From: Marivirga tractuosa DSM 4126
GTDB taxonomy: Bacteria > Bacteroidota > Bacteroidia > Cytophagales > Cyclobacteriaceae
Direction of reading: 5' to 3'
NCBI RefSeq assembly: GCF_000183425.1
Contig: NC_014759.1
Location: 2,635,001-2,699,000 of the forward strand
DNA: 64,000 nucleotides
Shown one piece after another: positions 44,384 through 54,252 of the stretch. The position numbers and the translations under genes were made by a program. Position 1 is the first letter of the stretch. Each line of letters opens with the position of its first letter. The notes under the pieces are model-generated. The model was not told the DNA's origin. It made no database searches and saw nothing but the letters and a program-made list of their open reading frames with translations.

Positions 44384-45625
44384 TTACCTTCTTCCTCCTC
44401 TATTTCCATTTTTCTTTCTATTGGCAAAAAACTCCTGCTTTCTGCGTTGCTTTTCTTTCTCAAATTCTTTTTTCTCCGCTGTTGTCATCGGTTTATCCGT
44501 TTGAGGAAATGGGTTGTCTTTAACTACAGGAATCTTTTGATTGATAAGTTTTTCAATATCTTTCAGATAATCGTTTTCTTCAGGTTCGCAAAGAGAAATA
44601 GAAACACCCGCTTCACCAGCTCTACCTGATCGGCCAATTCTGTGGACATACGTTTCCGCCACATTAGGGATATCGAAATTGATCACATACTGCAATTTAT
44701 CAATATCGATTCCACGTGCCGCAATATCAGTAGCCACTAAAACTCGGATTTCTTTATCTTTAAATTGCGTTAAAGCTTTTTGTCTTTGGTTTTGTGCTTT
44801 GTCACCATGAATTGCCGCTGCTGAAATATTCTTCTTCTTCAATTCTTTTACAATTCGATCTGCACCATGTTTGGTTCTGTCAAAGAGTAAAACCTGATCC
44901 ATTTTAGAATCTTTTAAAATATGCAGCAATAGGTCTTTCTTTGTAGATTTATTGGTATAATATAAATACTGTTGAATAGTTTCCGCAGTCGAAGAAACGG
45001 GGGTAACAGCAATTTTCTTCGGATTAATCAAAATCTTTCTTGAAAGCTCCACTATAGTATCGGGCATAGTAGCAGAAAAGAAAAGTGATTGTCTTTTACT
45101 AGGCAATACAGCTATCACTTTCTTAATATCATGGATAAAACCCATATCCAACATTCTGTCGGCTTCATCTAATACAAAATACTGAATATCCTTCAGGCTA
45201 ATAAAGCCTTGATTCATTAAATCCAACAATCGACCTGGCGTTGCAATCAGCACATCCACTCCATTTCTGATAGCAGCTGTTTGTTTATTCTGATTTACCC
45301 CTCCAAAAATCACCGTATTCCTGATGGAAGTATATTTGCCGTAGGTTGTAAAGCTTTCGCCAATTTGAATTGCTAACTCCCGAGTTGGGGTCAAAATTAA
45401 TGACTTAATCTTTTTGGAATTTGAGTTGTCCTTCTCAAGATGCTGTAGAATAGGAATTGCAAAAGCTGCGGTTTTTCCTGTCCCTGTTTGGGCACTTGCC
45501 ATGATGTCATTTTTTTGCAACAATAATGGAATGGCTTGCTCTTGAATAGAAGTAGGTTCTGAATAATTTTCTTCTTTTAGCGCTCTTAAAATAGGCGCAA
45601 TAATATTAAGTTCTTCGAATCGCAT
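44384..45625 (-). CDS. DEAD-box ATP-dependent RNA helicase (RhlE-like)
   Basis: Unwinds or remodels RNA, likely in ribosome assembly, cold adaptation or decay. The 413 residues contain the full motif set: Q motif TSIQEQAIP, Walker A AQTGTGKT with Lys51, PTRELA, TPGRLLD, DEAD in VLDEADRMLDMG, SAT, and the C-terminal HRIGRSGRAG. A short basic tail (KEKQRRKQEFFANRKKNGNRGGRR) may bind RNA. It is monocistronic, with a TACCTTTG promoter box 69 bp upstream. Confidence 0.96.
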   Translation of the reverse strand: MRFEELNIIAPILRALKEENYSEPTSIQEQAIPLLLQKNDIMASAQTGTGKTAAFAIPILQHLEKDNSNSKKIKSLILTPTRELAIQIGESFTTYGKYTSIRNTVIFGGVNQNKQTAAIRNGVDVLIATPGRLLDLMNQGFISLKDIQYFVLDEADRMLDMGFIHDIKKVIAVLPSKRQSLFFSATMPDTIVELSRKILINPKKIAVTPVSSTAETIQQYLYYTNKSTKKDLLLHILKDSKMDQVLLFDRTKHGADRIVKELKKKNISAAAIHGDKAQNQRQKALTQFKDKEIRVLVATDIAARGIDIDKLQYVINFDIPNVAETYVHRIGRSGRAGEAGVSISLCEPEENDYLKDIEKLINQKIPVVKDNPFPQTDKPMTTAEKKEFEKEKQRRKQEFFANRKKNGNRGGRR

Positions 45626-45693
45626 ATTTAGGATTTAATTGTTCCTATCAACGAATAAACGACAAGGAACTTTAGGTGTGAAAAATAAAAAAT

Positions 45694-45701
45694 CAAAGGT
45701 A
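45694..45701 (-). promoter_or_regulatory. Putative -7 box for the DEAD-box helicase
   Basis: TACCTTTG on the minus strand matches TAnnTTTG and lies 68 bp upstream of the helicase ATG, leaving a long leader as is often seen for cold-responsive RNA helicases. No -33 TTG at normal spacing. Confidence 0.35.
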
Positions 45702-45789
45702 GGTATTTAAGCTGTGTAAACAGCAGATTTGGGGAAATATAAAATTAAGCGTTGCCCATAGTTAGGCTTTTTCTTGAATTGTAAAAAGC

Positions 45790-46161
45790 TTACAGCATGC
45801 CTAGTTCATTAATCATTTGGTCGGGGAACTCCTGTCCTAAATCCCAAAGTTCCAGGATCTTATCTTCATTGAATTTAAAAAAATGAACCAAAACAAAGCC
45901 TTTGTCTTTCGGATTCTGTTTTACATGAGAATGAATTGCCACTAAATCCCCATCTTCTAAAGACCTCAAAATTTTCAATTCCTTTTTTGGGTTGGCTTTA
46001 GCATCTTCCTTCATTGCTTTTTGCAAGGACAATGCATCTGATTTAAAATAAGGGTTATGATGTTTAAAACCTTCTGATACATATAATTCAAAAGCCTGCT
46101 CAATTTTAGCTTCGCCAATTAGATTTAAAAAATGAGTTGCTTTTTCTTTATTTGAAATCAT
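45790..46161 (-). CDS. NTF2-like / SnoaL-type small protein
   Basis: A 123-residue single-domain protein of the cystatin-like cone fold. Marks are an N-terminal helix (NKEKATHFLNLIGEAKIEQAFELYVSEGFKHHNPYF), DGDLVAIHSHVKQNP and VLVHFFKFNEDKILELWDLGQEFPD, which matches the SnoaL/nuclear transport factor 2 group. Members bind small hydrophobic ligands; some are isomerases or dehydratases. No functional partner is adjacent. Confidence 0.87.
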   Translation of the reverse strand: MISNKEKATHFLNLIGEAKIEQAFELYVSEGFKHHNPYFKSDALSLQKAMKEDAKANPKKELKILRSLEDGDLVAIHSHVKQNPKDKGFVLVHFFKFNEDKILELWDLGQEFPDQMINELGML

Positions 46162-46280
46162 AATAGTAATATATTAGTTCTTGAACATGAAAAAATAGGA
46201 ATTTAAGTAAATATAAAAGCACAAAACTCAACTAAAATAAAATTGTAGCCGTTAGTGCTAGTAAATTAAAGATATACAAA

Positions 46281-46406
46281 ATGAACAAAGAACTTATTAT
46301 TCAGACTATAGTCATCACATCAGCAATAATATTCCCATTTATTACAGGTTTTATCAATTCGAAAAAGCAACAAAAGCAGTTGGTTTATCAAAGAGTGAAC
46401 AGTTAA
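46281..46406 (+). CDS. Possible 41-residue single-helix membrane protein
   Basis: ATG to TAA frame beginning MNKELIIQTIVITSAIIF, with one transmembrane helix and a basic, Gln-rich tail ending in YQRVNS. It lies between two minus-strand genes, 119 bp from one and 14 bp from the converging response regulator. The codons look coding-like and an AT-rich leader with AAAG precedes it, but there is no homology I know, so it is a candidate only. Confidence 0.4.
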   Translation: MNKELIIQTIVITSAIIFPFITGFINSKKQQKQLVYQRVNS

Positions 46407-46420
46407 AAGATTGCTCTTTT

Positions 46421-46810
46421 CTATTTGTTTATCAGTTCCTGAATTTTGTTTAAATGCTCTGTTTGCAAGGGTTTAGTAAAGTAGCCTTTAACTAAGTCAA
46501 TTGTATTTGATTTTTCTATGTCTGATTGATCTGAAGAGGAACTTAACATAAATACGTATGTGTTTTGCGCAGATACAAAGGGTTCAATACTTTCCAGAAA
46601 CTCCCAACCATTCATTAGAGGCATGTTAATGTCTAGAATAATAGCATAGGTTTTATCATCAGAATAATCCTGTTTTAAATATTCCAGTGCATAAGTTCCG
46701 TCCAAAAATTTTTTGGGTTCTTCAAAAAAGGAATCTTTTTCGAACATCATTTCGGATAACATTAAGGAGATTTCGTCATCATCTACTAAAAGGTTCTTCA
46801 AATTACGCAT
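46421..46810 (-). CDS. Single-domain response regulator
   Basis: CheY-like receiver of 129 residues with no output domain. The acidic pocket is DDDE near 10-13, the phospho-acceptor is Asp60 in IILDINMP, a Ser-rich switch is LSSSSD, and Lys is in YFTKPLQ near residue 112. Last gene of the three-gene signalling unit; its ATG overlaps the preceding gene by eight bases. It probably passes phosphate from, or takes it to, one of the neighbouring PAS proteins. Confidence 0.92.
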   Translation of the reverse strand: MRNLKNLLVDDDEISLMLSEMMFEKDSFFEEPKKFLDGTYALEYLKQDYSDDKTYAIILDINMPLMNGWEFLESIEPFVSAQNTYVFMLSSSSDQSDIEKSNTIDLVKGYFTKPLQTEHLNKIQELINK

Positions 46811-47828
46811 TTGTCTGGTTGTTTATGTTTACTTCTTGTGACTTATTAACCACAGATTTCACTATATCGTCTAGTTCGTCAGCAGATTTCAAAATATGAT
46901 TATAGAAAATCATTTTATCACTTTCGCTAATCTTTTCATCCTTCATGGCTTGCACCAAGCCCATTAAACGAGCTAAGGGTGCTCTTACCACATGTGATTG
47001 GGTCCAGGCAATGTCTTTTAATATTTCGTTTTGTTTTTCAACTGCCTCTATATGAAGTTTCCTTTCTGTGACGTCATTTACTAATATAATTTGAGCTTGC
47101 CGTCCTTTATATTGAAAACTATTGGACCGTATTTCCACCTTAATTTTTTCCCCATTCTTTTTTAAGTGGGTAAATTCACCATGAAATATATTTTTATGTG
47201 GTTTTCTTTCTTTTTTTATAGAGTTTTTCAATGCCGGTAGTTCCTCGTTGGGCCTAATTTTAGTAATATCCATTTTAAGAAATTCCTCATAAGAATAACC
47301 ATAATGTTCTATGGCCGCATCGTTTACGTCTAAAAATTTGAGTGTCTCCTTATCAAATACCCACATGGGTAATGGACTAAAATGAAATAGATCAGAATAC
47401 CTTTGCTCCGATTCCTTCAAAGTCACCATTATTTTATTTCGCTCAATATTATATAAAATGCTTTTATGAAGTACCGTAGCATTTAACACATCTTTTAATA
47501 AATAGTCAGATGCGCCCAAAGACAAGGTTTTTATAGCAAAATCTGCATCAGGATATCCAGTTAAAATGATAATGGGTATATTTTTAGAAACATTTTTAAT
47601 TTCATTGATTAATTCTTCTCCATGTTTATCCGGAAGAGAAAGATCAAGAAATATCAAATCAATGTGAGCCTCTTGATCATTAAGTATTTGTGTTGCCGAC
47701 TTAAAATCTTTTGCCCATTTGATGCTTTTAGTCACATTGGTTTCATCAAGAAAATCCTCTACCAAAAGATAATCACCAGGATTATCTTCCACAACTAATA
47801 TATCATATCGGCTTAAGTTCTTTGACAT
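46803..47828 (-). CDS. Receiver-PAS-DHp protein lacking an ATPase domain
   Basis: A 341-residue hybrid. The N-terminal receiver (about 8-130) has DN-type acidic residues (LVVEDN), Asp62 in IFLDLSLPD and Lys in YLLKDV. A PAS domain follows (about 145-262; FHFSPLPMWVFDKETLKFLDVNDAAIEHYG to DVTERK). The last helix pair has SHVVRAPLARLMGLVQAM, with His279 in the phospho-acceptor place. The protein stops 62 residues later with no HATPase. It starts one base after the upstream regulator and overlaps the downstream one. A relay intermediate is the simplest idea. Confidence 0.87.
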   Translation of the reverse strand: MSKNLSRYDILVVEDNPGDYLLVEDFLDETNVTKSIKWAKDFKSATQILNDQEAHIDLIFLDLSLPDKHGEELINEIKNVSKNIPIIILTGYPDADFAIKTLSLGASDYLLKDVLNATVLHKSILYNIERNKIMVTLKESEQRYSDLFHFSPLPMWVFDKETLKFLDVNDAAIEHYGYSYEEFLKMDITKIRPNEELPALKNSIKKERKPHKNIFHGEFTHLKKNGEKIKVEIRSNSFQYKGRQAQIILVNDVTERKLHIEAVEKQNEILKDIAWTQSHVVRAPLARLMGLVQAMKDEKISESDKMIFYNHILKSADELDDIVKSVVNKSQEVNINNQTNA

Positions 47829-47829
47829 A

Positions 47830-48273
47830 TCACTTTTTAACTCTTGGTAAACTTACAATGCTAAACCAAAATTGCTCAATCCCTGAAATGGCTTCCATAA
47901 ACTCGTTAATTTCTACAGGTTTACTAATGAAACAATTTGCATGATTATTATAAGCTTTGTTGATATCTGTAGCTGCAGAGGAAGTAGTGAGCATAATAAC
48001 AGGTATTTGCTTTAGTTCTTCATTATTTTTGATTTCAGATAATACTTCATGGCCACTCATAATGGGTAGATTTATATCCAATAAAATTAAGTCTGGCTGA
48101 ATTGCATCTTCGTATCCCTCGTTCTTCATGAGATAATCTAATGCTTCTCTACCGTTTCTAGCGACATCAACGGTATTAATAAATTTATTTTCCTCCAAGG
48201 CCTCTTGCGTTAATACAATATCCCCTTCATTATCTTCAACTAAAAGGATGTGGATGCGTTTTGGTTTCATCAT
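47830..48273 (-). CDS. Single-domain response regulator
   Basis: A 147-residue CheY-like receiver of the Rcp1-like type, often paired with phytochrome-like kinases. It has LVEDNEGD at residues 11-18, the phospho-acceptor Asp66 in ILLDINLP, TTSSA at the switch and Lys in FISKPVEI. The first gene of the regulator unit, 338 bp downstream of the giant kinase on the same strand. The kinase's DHp type (SHDLQEPL) is the kind that commonly pairs with such regulators. Confidence 0.93.
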   Translation of the reverse strand: MMKPKRIHILLVEDNEGDIVLTQEALEENKFINTVDVARNGREALDYLMKNEGYEDAIQPDLILLDINLPIMSGHEVLSEIKNNEELKQIPVIMLTTSSAATDINKAYNNHANCFISKPVEINEFMEAISGIEQFWFSIVSLPRVKK

Positions 48274-48611
48274 TCCTGTTTTCTTTACTTAAAGCTAATA
48301 AAGTTTTTAGAAGCTCATTTCGCACTCTACCCTAAATCATTACATAAAAAAAAATTCAATATTTTCATTAAGTCACTATTTGAAATGGTATAAAATTTAA
48401 ATCGACAAAATTTAAACCATAATCTAACACCTCTCAAAATCAATGACTTTTGTCATAGTTTTTAAAAATGCATAGTTTAAATTAAAATATTTATAAGAAA
48501 ATTACATAAATTAATCGAGAAATAGTATATATAAATAGTAATTTTATATTTGCTACTCGTTTATCTAATGACAAATAAATATTACATCAATAGTTTTGGA
48601 GGGGAATGATT
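48274..48611. other. 338-bp intergenic region between giant kinase and regulator unit
   Basis: AT-rich DNA downstream of the kinase stop and upstream of the regulator genes. I see no frame of interest, no clear terminator after the kinase, and no minus-strand TAnnTTTG box. Its length suggests the regulator unit has its own promoter. Confidence 0.45.
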
Positions 48612-51600
48612 TTATTTAGGTATAGTAAAGTAAAAAGTTGTGCCTTTTCCAACTTTTGATTCAAGCCAAATTTTTCCCTTTTGGTTTTCAACTATTTTCT
48701 TTACTATAGCAAGCCCCATTCCGGTGCCTGAATAGGCTGTTTTATTATGAAGCCTTTGGAAAATGTTGAAAATTCTGTCAAAGTATGCTTCTTCTATTCC
48801 AATTCCGTTATCCTTCACTGAGAATTTCCATTCCTTTTTTAATTCTCTGCCTCTAATTAAAATTTTTGGCGGAATATTAGGATTATTATATTTCAATCCA
48901 TTTGAAATCAAGTTTTGAAATAGCTGTATCATGGGAGATGGGTGTCCCTGAATAGTTGGCAAATTGTCAAACAGTACTTCCGCATTTAATTCTTCAATCT
49001 GCTTTCTGTGCAATAAACAAACTTCGTTTACTACATCGTTTAAATCAACATCAACAAAGTCCTCTTCGTCCTTACCTATTCTTGAAAAATCTAATAAATC
49101 CAAAATAATTTGACGCATTCTTTTTGCTCCATCTACAGCAAAGTCAATATATTGATGAGCTTTGTCATCCAGTTGGTCTCCATACTTTTTTTCTAATTGT
49201 GTTAAAAAACCTGAAACCATTCTTAACGGCTCTTGCAAATCATGTGACGCCACATAAGCGAACTGTTCTAATTCTGCATTAGAAATCTCCAAATCTCTTG
49301 CATGCTTCTCTAATGCTAAATTAGCTATCCTAATTTGTTCTTCTGCTTTCCTTTTCTCTGTTATATCTACAATAATTGAATCCCACACGACCGATCCATT
49401 AGGCTTTTTCATCGGATTTCCAAAGCCTTCATGCCAATAAATATTGCCATCTGGGTGTTGGTACCTCCATACTGCATGCCACTGGCTTAAGTGTTTAGCA
49501 GATTTAAATATTGTTTTTTTCATCTGCAGCATGTCACCACCCGCTTCAATAAGTTTCCATATTTTATCGGTGCTTTCCATGCAGGCTTCTGGCGTAAAGC
49601 CAAAAATTTCTTCCGAACCTTTACTTACAAAATCCAAAAGATCAGTACCATCAGGTTTTAAATGATATTGAAAAATAACTCCTGGAATGTTGTTAGATAT
49701 ATTCTCTAATCGGAGTTCTATCATTTTCCGATCATTTATATCTTGGAAACTACCGTAAAGTCTAACACATTCTCCATCTCTCATTTCGACATTCCCGATT
49801 GCTCGTACCCATTTTTCATTTCCTTTAGCAGTAATGATAACTGCTTCAAAATCAAACTCTTCTCCAAATTTTATGGCTCTTTCTACTGCATTCGATACTG
49901 TTCCTTGAAAATCCGGACGATAAAAATTTATTGCTTCTTCTAAATTAGGAGAGAAGTTTTCAGAAACCTCATGAATTATTTTTGTCATAGGAGACCAATA
50001 ATGTTCGCCTGTTAACTGATTTACTTCCCAGCCTCCAACTTTTGCTAATTTGGTAGCATTATCAACGGTTTGCTGTAATTCTATTATTTCAGTCACATCT
50101 CTACCATAAGAAAACACCAGTCCTTCCTGACCAAACGGATCGGAGGAAAACCATGAAATCCATTTATAATGTCCATCTTTGGTTTTGTAACGATTGATAA
50201 AATTATTGGCATGCCGCTCTCCCGTAACTGTTTCATTAAATTCAGCTATGGTACCCTGCAAATCACTTGGGTGAAGAAAATCAGTAAAGGGCTGATTTGT
50301 AAGCTCTTCTTCATTATAGCCCAATAAATTACAAAAAGCTGGATTGACCTTTACAAAATTACCATGGGGAGAAGCCACAGCCAAGATTTCTGGTGCGCTT
50401 TCAAAAAACAAGCTAAGTTCTTCTTCTTGTTGCTTACGAACTATTTCTGCTCCTAAATATTGATTCAGACTATTATAAAAAAGCACATCGCGATCATACT
50501 TTTTCAATTTCTTATCTGAAAAAAGTACTAAAACCCCTATAATCTCTTCCTGGTAAAAAAGTGGATAAGCGGTAGCAGATTTCAATTTAGCTTGTTTCGC
50601 TAATTTATGTCGGATAAAAATAGCGCTTTCATCAATTTCATTCCAGACCTCATTTTTGAGCGTTTTCCAAACAGTTCCCGGTAGGCCCTCACCAAATTGA
50701 AAAGTTTCTACTGTGTTTTCATCATAAAAAATTTCTTTATCACCACTTTTGGCGTAAAAAGTTGACAGATTAAGTTCTTGCTGGTTATGACTCAATAACC
50801 AAATTTCTCCTGCTTTAAAACCACCAAACTGACTCAAAAATTTTACACTTTTCTTAAGTACTTTACTTAGACTTTCATCTTTTTTAAAAAATTGCGAAAG
50901 CTCATAATGAAGCTCTTGTCTAATTTGATCTTGTTTGTATTGTGTTTGATCTCTAAGGGCTCCTATCATTCTTAATGCTTGCCCCTTTTCATCACGTATT
51001 AGATAGCCAACTTCTTCCACATAAGCATATTGTTCGTTTATGTCTTTGAACCTATATTCATAAGACCATTTGGATCCTTCTGGATTTGCTAAGAACATAT
51101 CTAGATTTTGCAGGACTTCATCCCGGTCATCTGGATGTAACCAATTAGCCCAATCTCTCAAGCTAAATTTGTTTTCATTAATTTTGTGACCAAAAACACG
51201 GGTTAAACTATTTCCCCAATAAAAAAGGTCTTCTTTTACATTCCAGTCGTAGATAGCATTATTAGTAGCCTTGTTGATATATTTAAATCTTTCATTACTT
51301 TCTTGGATACTTTTGATATAATTGAAATTTTGAAGAATAAGTGAAATAAGTCTGGCTCCTCTTTCAAAAATGTTAAGCTCCAAATCTTCAGGTTCTTTTA
51401 CGGTGTCTGTGTAGATAGCAAAAGTCGCTATCACGCTTCCTTTAGTATCAAAAATAGGTTCAGACCAGCAAGATTTAAATTTGTACTTTATGGCTAAATC
51501 CTTATATCCATCCCATCTATCATCTTCCAGAATATTTTTAACAATTATTTGTTTCTTCAAATAAGCAGCTGTTCCGCAAGATCCTTGATTTATTCCAATC

Positions 51601-54080
51601 GGTATGTTTTCAATTTGTTCTAAATATTCTATTGGAAGATTGGGAGAATTGAAATCTTTTAGCCTATTTTTTTCAATAAATGATACGGATGTTTTCATTC
51701 CAGAGAATAAAGAATCTATTCCCACCAAATAATCATGTAATAATTCTTGAATTGATTTGTCTGCTTTAATACTGCCTTCCATCAACTCTTTCTCTATCTC
51801 ATCTAGTTTATCATTTAAGTACTGCTGACTTACATCTTTAATGGCACCTACTGCGCGAATGGCTATCCCTTTTTTATCTCTTAATATCAGCGCTCTATCC
51901 TCAACCCTAGCATAGTCCCCATCTTTTTTCTTAAAGCGATAGCTTCCCGTCCATTCGGTAATTTTCGGATCCGCAAGCGCATCTAATTTACTTGATTTTA
52001 ATTCCTTGAAATCTTCTGGATGAATAAGCGAATCATGTAATTTGATATTACTTAAATTTCCAGAAGAATTAAAGCCATATTTTTTTTGGTACCCCTCACC
52101 CAAAAATAGCTCGTCTTTTACGGGGTCATAATCCCAAATGCTTTCAGAACCAGCTTTCATAACAAGCTTTAGTCTTTCATTTCCTTCCTTTAATTCCCTT
52201 TCGATTTCAATTCTTTCCGTTACATCCCTAGAATTTGCAACTATGCCTTGAACAGAAGGCTCTTTTAGTAAATTTGAAATGCTAGATTCTAACCATCTCC
52301 ATTCATCTTTATTATTTCTAAAACGGAAAGGAGCCAATTGAACATTTTTCTCTTCTTGCAGTTTCTCAAATTCCTTGATTACCCATTCCTTATCATCAGG
52401 ATGTATAAAATCAAAAGCATTCTCACCTATAAATTCATCTGGTTCAATACCTAAAATAGTAGTAGATGTGGGGCTTACATATTTGTAATTTCCTTCTAGA
52501 TCTAATATCCCTATCAAATCACCCCCCTCCTGCACTAAGGCTTTAAATCTGCTTTCACTTAATTTTAATTGCTCTTCAGCAGTATTCTTATCGGTGGCAT
52601 CCCTTGCAACGCAGTTCATCAGATTCTGCTCTTCTTCCCAATATGCAGACCAAACTACTGGAACAATCGTCCCATTTTTGTGTCGATATCGGTTTTCGAA
52701 ATTTCTATATTGCCTGCCGCCTTTTATCTCTTGAGCTACTTTGCTGGTTAGATCCTTATCTTCTGCTATAACAAAATCCATAAAAGATTTTCCTTCCAAT
52801 TCTTCCGGTTTATAACCCCATAATTGTTCCGATGATCGGCTAACCATTTGAAAAATCCCGTCTTCATCTATAGTACAAAGTGTGTCCAATGAACTGTCCA
52901 GTACCTGTTGTAGTTTTTGCTGGCTCTTTTTGAGTGCACTATTTGCAATGTGAGATTCTGTTACATTAAGTGAAGTTATAAATATGCCGTTTACCTTATT
53001 ATCTTCTGATAATATAGGTTTGAATTTCAACTCATAATACCTTTTCTTCCCATCAATTGAAACTTTTAGGATAGCCTTTGCTTGCTGTTTCTTCCAAACT
53101 TGTTTTATAATGCTACTTAATTCCTTTTGTAGATCTTTTTTTGCTAATTGTGTTAATTTAAGTCCTTTCTTGAGTTTCTTGTTAAACAATAAATCGTAAT
53201 GAGTCTTCATTTGATGGTTGTAGGAAACCACATTTAGCTCTTGGTCAACATACATAAAGGCTTCATCCGTATTGCTAATTAGCAATTCCAATTCGTGTAA
53301 GAGGTGAAGCCTTTTACTTATATCAGTTCCAGTACCAAAAATACACCGCTCTCCTTTATATTGAATAGTGGAAGCAGTAAAATATAAGGGGATCTCTCCA
53401 TTACTTTTAGTGGTTAACCAAGCTTCGAGCTCAGTATACCCAATTTCCAATACCTCTTTAATGTGGTTTTCAACCTTGTCTTTCTCCTGACCATTATATA
53501 AATCAGGAGGTGAAAGAGAAGCTATTTCATTATGACTATAGCCAGTAATTTCTTCCAATTGATTGTTCCATAATAGGTGTTGTCCTTTTTGATTGAAAAG
53601 AAAGAATGCCGAAGGTAAATTTTGAATGATGTCACTAGTGAGAGAATTCTGCTCTTCAATTTGATGCTGAGATTCAATAAAGTCGCTAATATCTTGAAAA
53701 ACCCCTATGAGTTTAATAGGATTCCCATTTTCATCTTTAAAAATATTGGCTTTTGAGCGAACATAAATAATGTTGCCCGGTTTGGTGACTAATCGTTTTT
53801 CAATGAAATAATCTTGATCATTTTGTAAAACATCTTCCAGTAAGACTGTCGCTCGCTCTCTGTCATCTGGATGAATTACTTCCACTCCTTTTTCAAAACT
53901 TACTTCAAATTCTTGGGGTTCGTAACCCAACATTCGAAAAACTCCATCAGACCAGCATAAATTATTCCCAACTAAATCTAATTCCCAAGTACCGGATTTG
54001 GTTAAGGATTCAACTTGGGCTAGTAAGAAATTGCTTTCAAAGTTTTGCTGTTTTTTACTATTTGAACTTTCATTAGCCAT
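48612..54080 (-). CDS. Giant soluble multi-PAS/GAF sensor histidine kinase
   Basis: An 1822-residue cytoplasmic kinase with no membrane segment or signal peptide. I count about ten PAS domains: six in the first 760 residues, one between two GAF domains (GAF near 780-920 and 1060-1210), then three more to about 1580. The kinase core follows: HisKA with SHDLQEPLRMVSGF and His1613, then HATPase with N box NLISNGLKYNN, G1 DNGIGIEE and G2 GTGMGLAIVKK. PAS repeats end in the RDVTER / KDVSQQ-type linker. Ligands are unknown. It is probably monocistronic, 172 bp from tRNA-Ala, and precedes the regulator unit, its likely partner. Confidence 0.95.
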   Translation of the reverse strand: MANESSNSKKQQNFESNFLLAQVESLTKSGTWELDLVGNNLCWSDGVFRMLGYEPQEFEVSFEKGVEVIHPDDRERATVLLEDVLQNDQDYFIEKRLVTKPGNIIYVRSKANIFKDENGNPIKLIGVFQDISDFIESQHQIEEQNSLTSDIIQNLPSAFFLFNQKGQHLLWNNQLEEITGYSHNEIASLSPPDLYNGQEKDKVENHIKEVLEIGYTELEAWLTTKSNGEIPLYFTASTIQYKGERCIFGTGTDISKRLHLLHELELLISNTDEAFMYVDQELNVVSYNHQMKTHYDLLFNKKLKKGLKLTQLAKKDLQKELSSIIKQVWKKQQAKAILKVSIDGKKRYYELKFKPILSEDNKVNGIFITSLNVTESHIANSALKKSQQKLQQVLDSSLDTLCTIDEDGIFQMVSRSSEQLWGYKPEELEGKSFMDFVIAEDKDLTSKVAQEIKGGRQYRNFENRYRHKNGTIVPVVWSAYWEEEQNLMNCVARDATDKNTAEEQLKLSESRFKALVQEGGDLIGILDLEGNYKYVSPTSTTILGIEPDEFIGENAFDFIHPDDKEWVIKEFEKLQEEKNVQLAPFRFRNNKDEWRWLESSISNLLKEPSVQGIVANSRDVTERIEIERELKEGNERLKLVMKAGSESIWDYDPVKDELFLGEGYQKKYGFNSSGNLSNIKLHDSLIHPEDFKELKSSKLDALADPKITEWTGSYRFKKKDGDYARVEDRALILRDKKGIAIRAVGAIKDVSQQYLNDKLDEIEKELMEGSIKADKSIQELLHDYLVGIDSLFSGMKTSVSFIEKNRLKDFNSPNLPIEYLEQIENIPIGINQGSCGTAAYLKKQIIVKNILEDDRWDGYKDLAIKYKFKSCWSEPIFDTKGSVIATFAIYTDTVKEPEDLELNIFERGARLISLILQNFNYIKSIQESNERFKYINKATNNAIYDWNVKEDLFYWGNSLTRVFGHKINENKFSLRDWANWLHPDDRDEVLQNLDMFLANPEGSKWSYEYRFKDINEQYAYVEEVGYLIRDEKGQALRMIGALRDQTQYKQDQIRQELHYELSQFFKKDESLSKVLKKSVKFLSQFGGFKAGEIWLLSHNQQELNLSTFYAKSGDKEIFYDENTVETFQFGEGLPGTVWKTLKNEVWNEIDESAIFIRHKLAKQAKLKSATAYPLFYQEEIIGVLVLFSDKKLKKYDRDVLFYNSLNQYLGAEIVRKQQEEELSLFFESAPEILAVASPHGNFVKVNPAFCNLLGYNEEELTNQPFTDFLHPSDLQGTIAEFNETVTGERHANNFINRYKTKDGHYKWISWFSSDPFGQEGLVFSYGRDVTEIIELQQTVDNATKLAKVGGWEVNQLTGEHYWSPMTKIIHEVSENFSPNLEEAINFYRPDFQGTVSNAVERAIKFGEEFDFEAVIITAKGNEKWVRAIGNVEMRDGECVRLYGSFQDINDRKMIELRLENISNNIPGVIFQYHLKPDGTDLLDFVSKGSEEIFGFTPEACMESTDKIWKLIEAGGDMLQMKKTIFKSAKHLSQWHAVWRYQHPDGNIYWHEGFGNPMKKPNGSVVWDSIIVDITEKRKAEEQIRIANLALEKHARDLEISNAELEQFAYVASHDLQEPLRMVSGFLTQLEKKYGDQLDDKAHQYIDFAVDGAKRMRQIILDLLDFSRIGKDEEDFVDVDLNDVVNEVCLLHRKQIEELNAEVLFDNLPTIQGHPSPMIQLFQNLISNGLKYNNPNIPPKILIRGRELKKEWKFSVKDNGIGIEEAYFDRIFNIFQRLHNKTAYSGTGMGLAIVKKIVENQKGKIWLESKVGKGTTFYFTIPK

Positions 54081-54222
54081 ATATGCAATACAGAAATAGG
54101 TAAAAACCCTTTTGAGTATTCAATATAATAAAAACTATAAAGAAAAGGTGATTTTCTTTTACTCAAATGAAAATAACAGAATGGCCGTAATCATGGCATT
54201 TTTTTTCTAGAAAAAGGAAATG

Positions 54223-54251
54223 AAAAAAGCTACCTCTTCCGAAGTAGCTTT
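54223..54251 (-). terminator. Terminator of tRNA-Ala
   Basis: On the minus strand AAAGCTAC and GTAGCTTT pair (8 bp) around a 10-base loop, with a run of T after the stem. It begins two bases after the mature tRNA end. Confidence 0.8.
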
Positions 54252-54252
54252 G

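Noticed and set aside
48546..48553. Plus-strand TATATTTG near the giant kinase stop
   Set aside because: It matches the -7 consensus, but no plus-strand gene follows, so it is chance in AT-rich DNA.
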